6,306 nt of DNA from Beijerinckiaceae bacterium (GTDB lineage Bacteria; Pseudomonadota; Alphaproteobacteria; Rhizobiales; Beijerinckiaceae). The notes under the pieces were generated by a model. The model was not told the DNA's origin and searched no databases. It saw only the letters and a program-made list of their open reading frames with translations. Shown here piece by piece: positions 5,185 to 6,306 of the stretch. How positions within the stretch are numbered: position 1 is the first letter of the stretch; each line of letters begins with the position of its first letter. The stretch lies in NCBI GenBank assembly GCA_947380915.1, contig CANCSY010000190.1, positions 1 through 6,306 on the forward strand. Reading direction: 5' to 3'. Made by a program: the position numbers and the translations under genes.

Positions 5185-6048
5185 TCAGGCCGCTTTGGTG
5201 AAGGGCGAGCCGGACTCGATGGGCAGTGCGGGGTCGCGCGACCATTCGTTCCAGGAGCCGAAATACATGCGCACATCCTTCACGCCCGCGTTTTTCAACG
5301 CCAGGAACGTGTTCGACGCGCGCGCGCCCTTGAAGCAGTAGAGATAGACCGGCGTCTCGGGCGTCACGCCGACGGTGGCGCATTCGGCGAGCACTTCGTC
5401 CTTGGCCTTGAAGCGCTGGCCTTCGCCGGTGGGCTTCATCATGCGATACCATTCCAGCCAGCGCGCGCCGGGAATGCGGCCCTTGCGCGGGCAGAATTCC
5501 TTGCCATAGGGCGAGGAACTGTCGGCGATCCATTCATCGACATCGCGCACATCTACGATGGCGATGTCCGGATTGGCGAGGGCATCAAGCATGGCCTTTG
5601 CGTCAATCAGAATTGTGGAGCCTGCGGGATCGATGGGGAAGGCGGCGGGGGTCGGCGTCGAAGCTTCCGTGGAGACGGGAAGCTCGGCGGCGCACCAGGC
5701 CTCATAGCCCCCATGCAGCACCTTGATCTTGGGATAGCCCAGCATGCTCAAGAGATAATAGCCGCGGCAGGACATGCCGAATCCGCTGTTCATGGACTGC
5801 TCGTAAACAACGGCTGTTTCTTCGCCGGAAAGACCGGCGGCGCCGAAGGAGGCCGCGAAGGTGGTCTTCAACTCGGCGATGCCTTCGGGGGTTGACGTTG
5901 CGAGATAAGTGAAGATCTCGTGGATGTTCACGGCGCCGGGAATATGGCCTGCCGCGAAGGCTGCGGGGTTGCGGGTGTCAATGATTACTATTGGCTCGCT
6001 TGCGCCCACGGCTGCAAGCTCCTTGGCGCTGATCAGTACTTCGCTCAT
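5185..6048 (-). CDS. two-domain sulfurtransferase (rhodanese/thiosulfate sulfurtransferase type)
   Basis: Sulfurtransferases of this type move sulfane sulfur from thiosulfate or 3-mercaptopyruvate to cyanide or another thiophile through a cysteine persulfide. The 287 residues form two rhodanese domains. The N-terminal one (about 1-125) has VVIIDTRNPAAFAAGHIPGA-type features (Asp24, Arg26, the HIPGA turn) and LHGGYEAW. The C-terminal one (about 145-278) has IVDVRDVDEW, GRIPGA, catalytic Cys238 in the loop CFKGAR (238-243), and GSWNEWSRDPALPIE. The loop differs from both the mammalian rhodanese (CRKGVT) and mercaptopyruvate (CGSGVT) patterns, so donor specificity cannot be assigned. The ATG has GGAG 7 bases upstream. 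No signal peptide is seen, so it is cytoplasmic. It lies 9 bases before the isomerase gene. Beside cyanase, a role linking cyanide, thiocyanate or sulfane sulfur metabolism is plausible but inferred. Confidence 0.92.
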   Translation of the reverse strand: MSEVLISAKELAAVGASEPIVIIDTRNPAAFAAGHIPGAVNIHEIFTYLATSTPEGIAELKTTFAASFGAAGLSGEETAVVYEQSMNSGFGMSCRGYYLLSMLGYPKIKVLHGGYEAWCAAELPVSTEASTPTPAAFPIDPAGSTILIDAKAMLDALANPDIAIVDVRDVDEWIADSSSPYGKEFCPRKGRIPGARWLEWYRMMKPTGEGQRFKAKDEVLAECATVGVTPETPVYLYCFKGARASNTFLALKNAGVKDVRMYFGSWNEWSRDPALPIESGSPFTKAA

Positions 6049-6090
6049 GCTCGTGCTCCATGGTGAATGCGCCTCATCCGGGGCGTTCGG

Positions 6091-6306
6091 TTATGTGGCC
6101 ATTTCCGCCAACATCTTGCGCAACTGCTTGGTGGCTGGCGTAACGATGCCCACGAAATAGGCTTCGCGCATCCGCCTCTGGGCGCGGTGGCTTTTCATGT
6201 AACCGCGCGCTCCCGTGTGGAGCATGGTCGCATGGGCCGCCGCCATGGCCAGATCGCCAATGTGCAGTCGAGCCTCCACCACCCGGCGCCAGTAGGGATC
6301 GCTGGA
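6091..6306 (-). CDS. acyl-CoA dehydrogenase-like flavoprotein, C-terminal end (partial)
   Basis: Only the last 71 residues and the TAA stop are in the window; the gene continues past the right edge. The frame stays open to the edge, reading SSDPYWRRVVEARLHIGDLA, then an all-helical segment with ATMLHTGARGYMKSHRAQRR and REAYFVGIVTPATKQLRKML. This resembles the C-terminal helical domain of acyl-CoA dehydrogenase family proteins: a Gly-Gly/Gly-Ala-x-GY turn, then an RR..REA helix. The family includes FAD-dependent acyl-CoA dehydrogenases and FMNH2-dependent monooxygenases such as DszC/SfnC, and this fragment cannot tell them apart because the active-site base and flavin residues are outside. It precedes the sulfurtransferase gene by 42 bases in the same direction, so it is likely part of the operon. 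Confidence 0.75.
   Translation of the reverse strand, partial: SSDPYWRRVVEARLHIGDLAMAAAHATMLHTGARGYMKSHRAQRRMREAYFVGIVTPATKQLRKMLAEMAT

Noticed and set aside
5074..5895. Plus-strand open frame of 273 codons opposite the sulfurtransferase
   Set aside because: Antisense shadow; the minus-strand protein has both rhodanese domains and a catalytic cysteine.

Overview
This window most likely comes from an alphaproteobacterium, probably of the Hyphomicrobiales (rhizobia, methylotrophs and relatives). The grounds are a GC-rich sequence, small stress genes (DUF3309, CsbD) behind a promoter resembling the EcfG general-stress type, a tRNA-Thr(GGT) 3' end of the kind I associate with this order, and the style of the ABC transporter genes. 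The genus cannot be named from the sequence alone.

Layout, left to right. Positions 1-49 hold the 3' part of a tRNA-Thr(GGT), from the anticodon loop to an encoded CCA. The four bases visible before the loop do not form a proper anticodon stem, so this may be the displaced 3' copy left by a mobile element rather than an intact tRNA gene. Positions 50-339 hold no gene I can support. From about 340 to 834 is a short rightward stress module: a hairpin and EcfG-like promoter, a 54-residue DUF3309 membrane/glycine-rich peptide (421-585) and a 62-residue CsbD-family protein (646-834). A convergent intergenic stretch (835-942) follows, with a perfect 11-base inverted repeat and a probable terminator.

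The rest of the window (943-6306) is one leftward run of seven genes with gaps of 1 to 42 bases, almost certainly one operon. In transcription order it encodes the C-terminal end of an acyl-CoA dehydrogenase-like protein (cut by the window edge), a two-domain rhodanese-type sulfurtransferase, a DsbA-fold/kappa-GST-like 2-hydroxychromene-2-carboxylate isomerase homologue, an NrtA/CmpA-type substrate-binding protein with a twin-arginine signal, an NrtB-type permease, an NrtD-type ATPase, and cyanase (CynS).

The transporter and cyanase together suggest uptake of cyanate, or of a precursor, and its bicarbonate-dependent breakdown to ammonia and CO2 as a nitrogen source or for detoxification. The sulfurtransferase, the isomerase homologue and the flavin dehydrogenase-like protein are not part of classical cyn operons. 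They hint that the operon handles a sulfur- and nitrogen-containing compound (for example thiocyanate, an isothiocyanate or another organosulfur compound) that ends in cyanate. That extended role is inference. The binding protein supports a non-nitrate ligand: the position matching the nitrate-contacting lysine of NrtA appears to be cysteine. It also carries an unusual Cys/His-rich segment ahead of its export signal.
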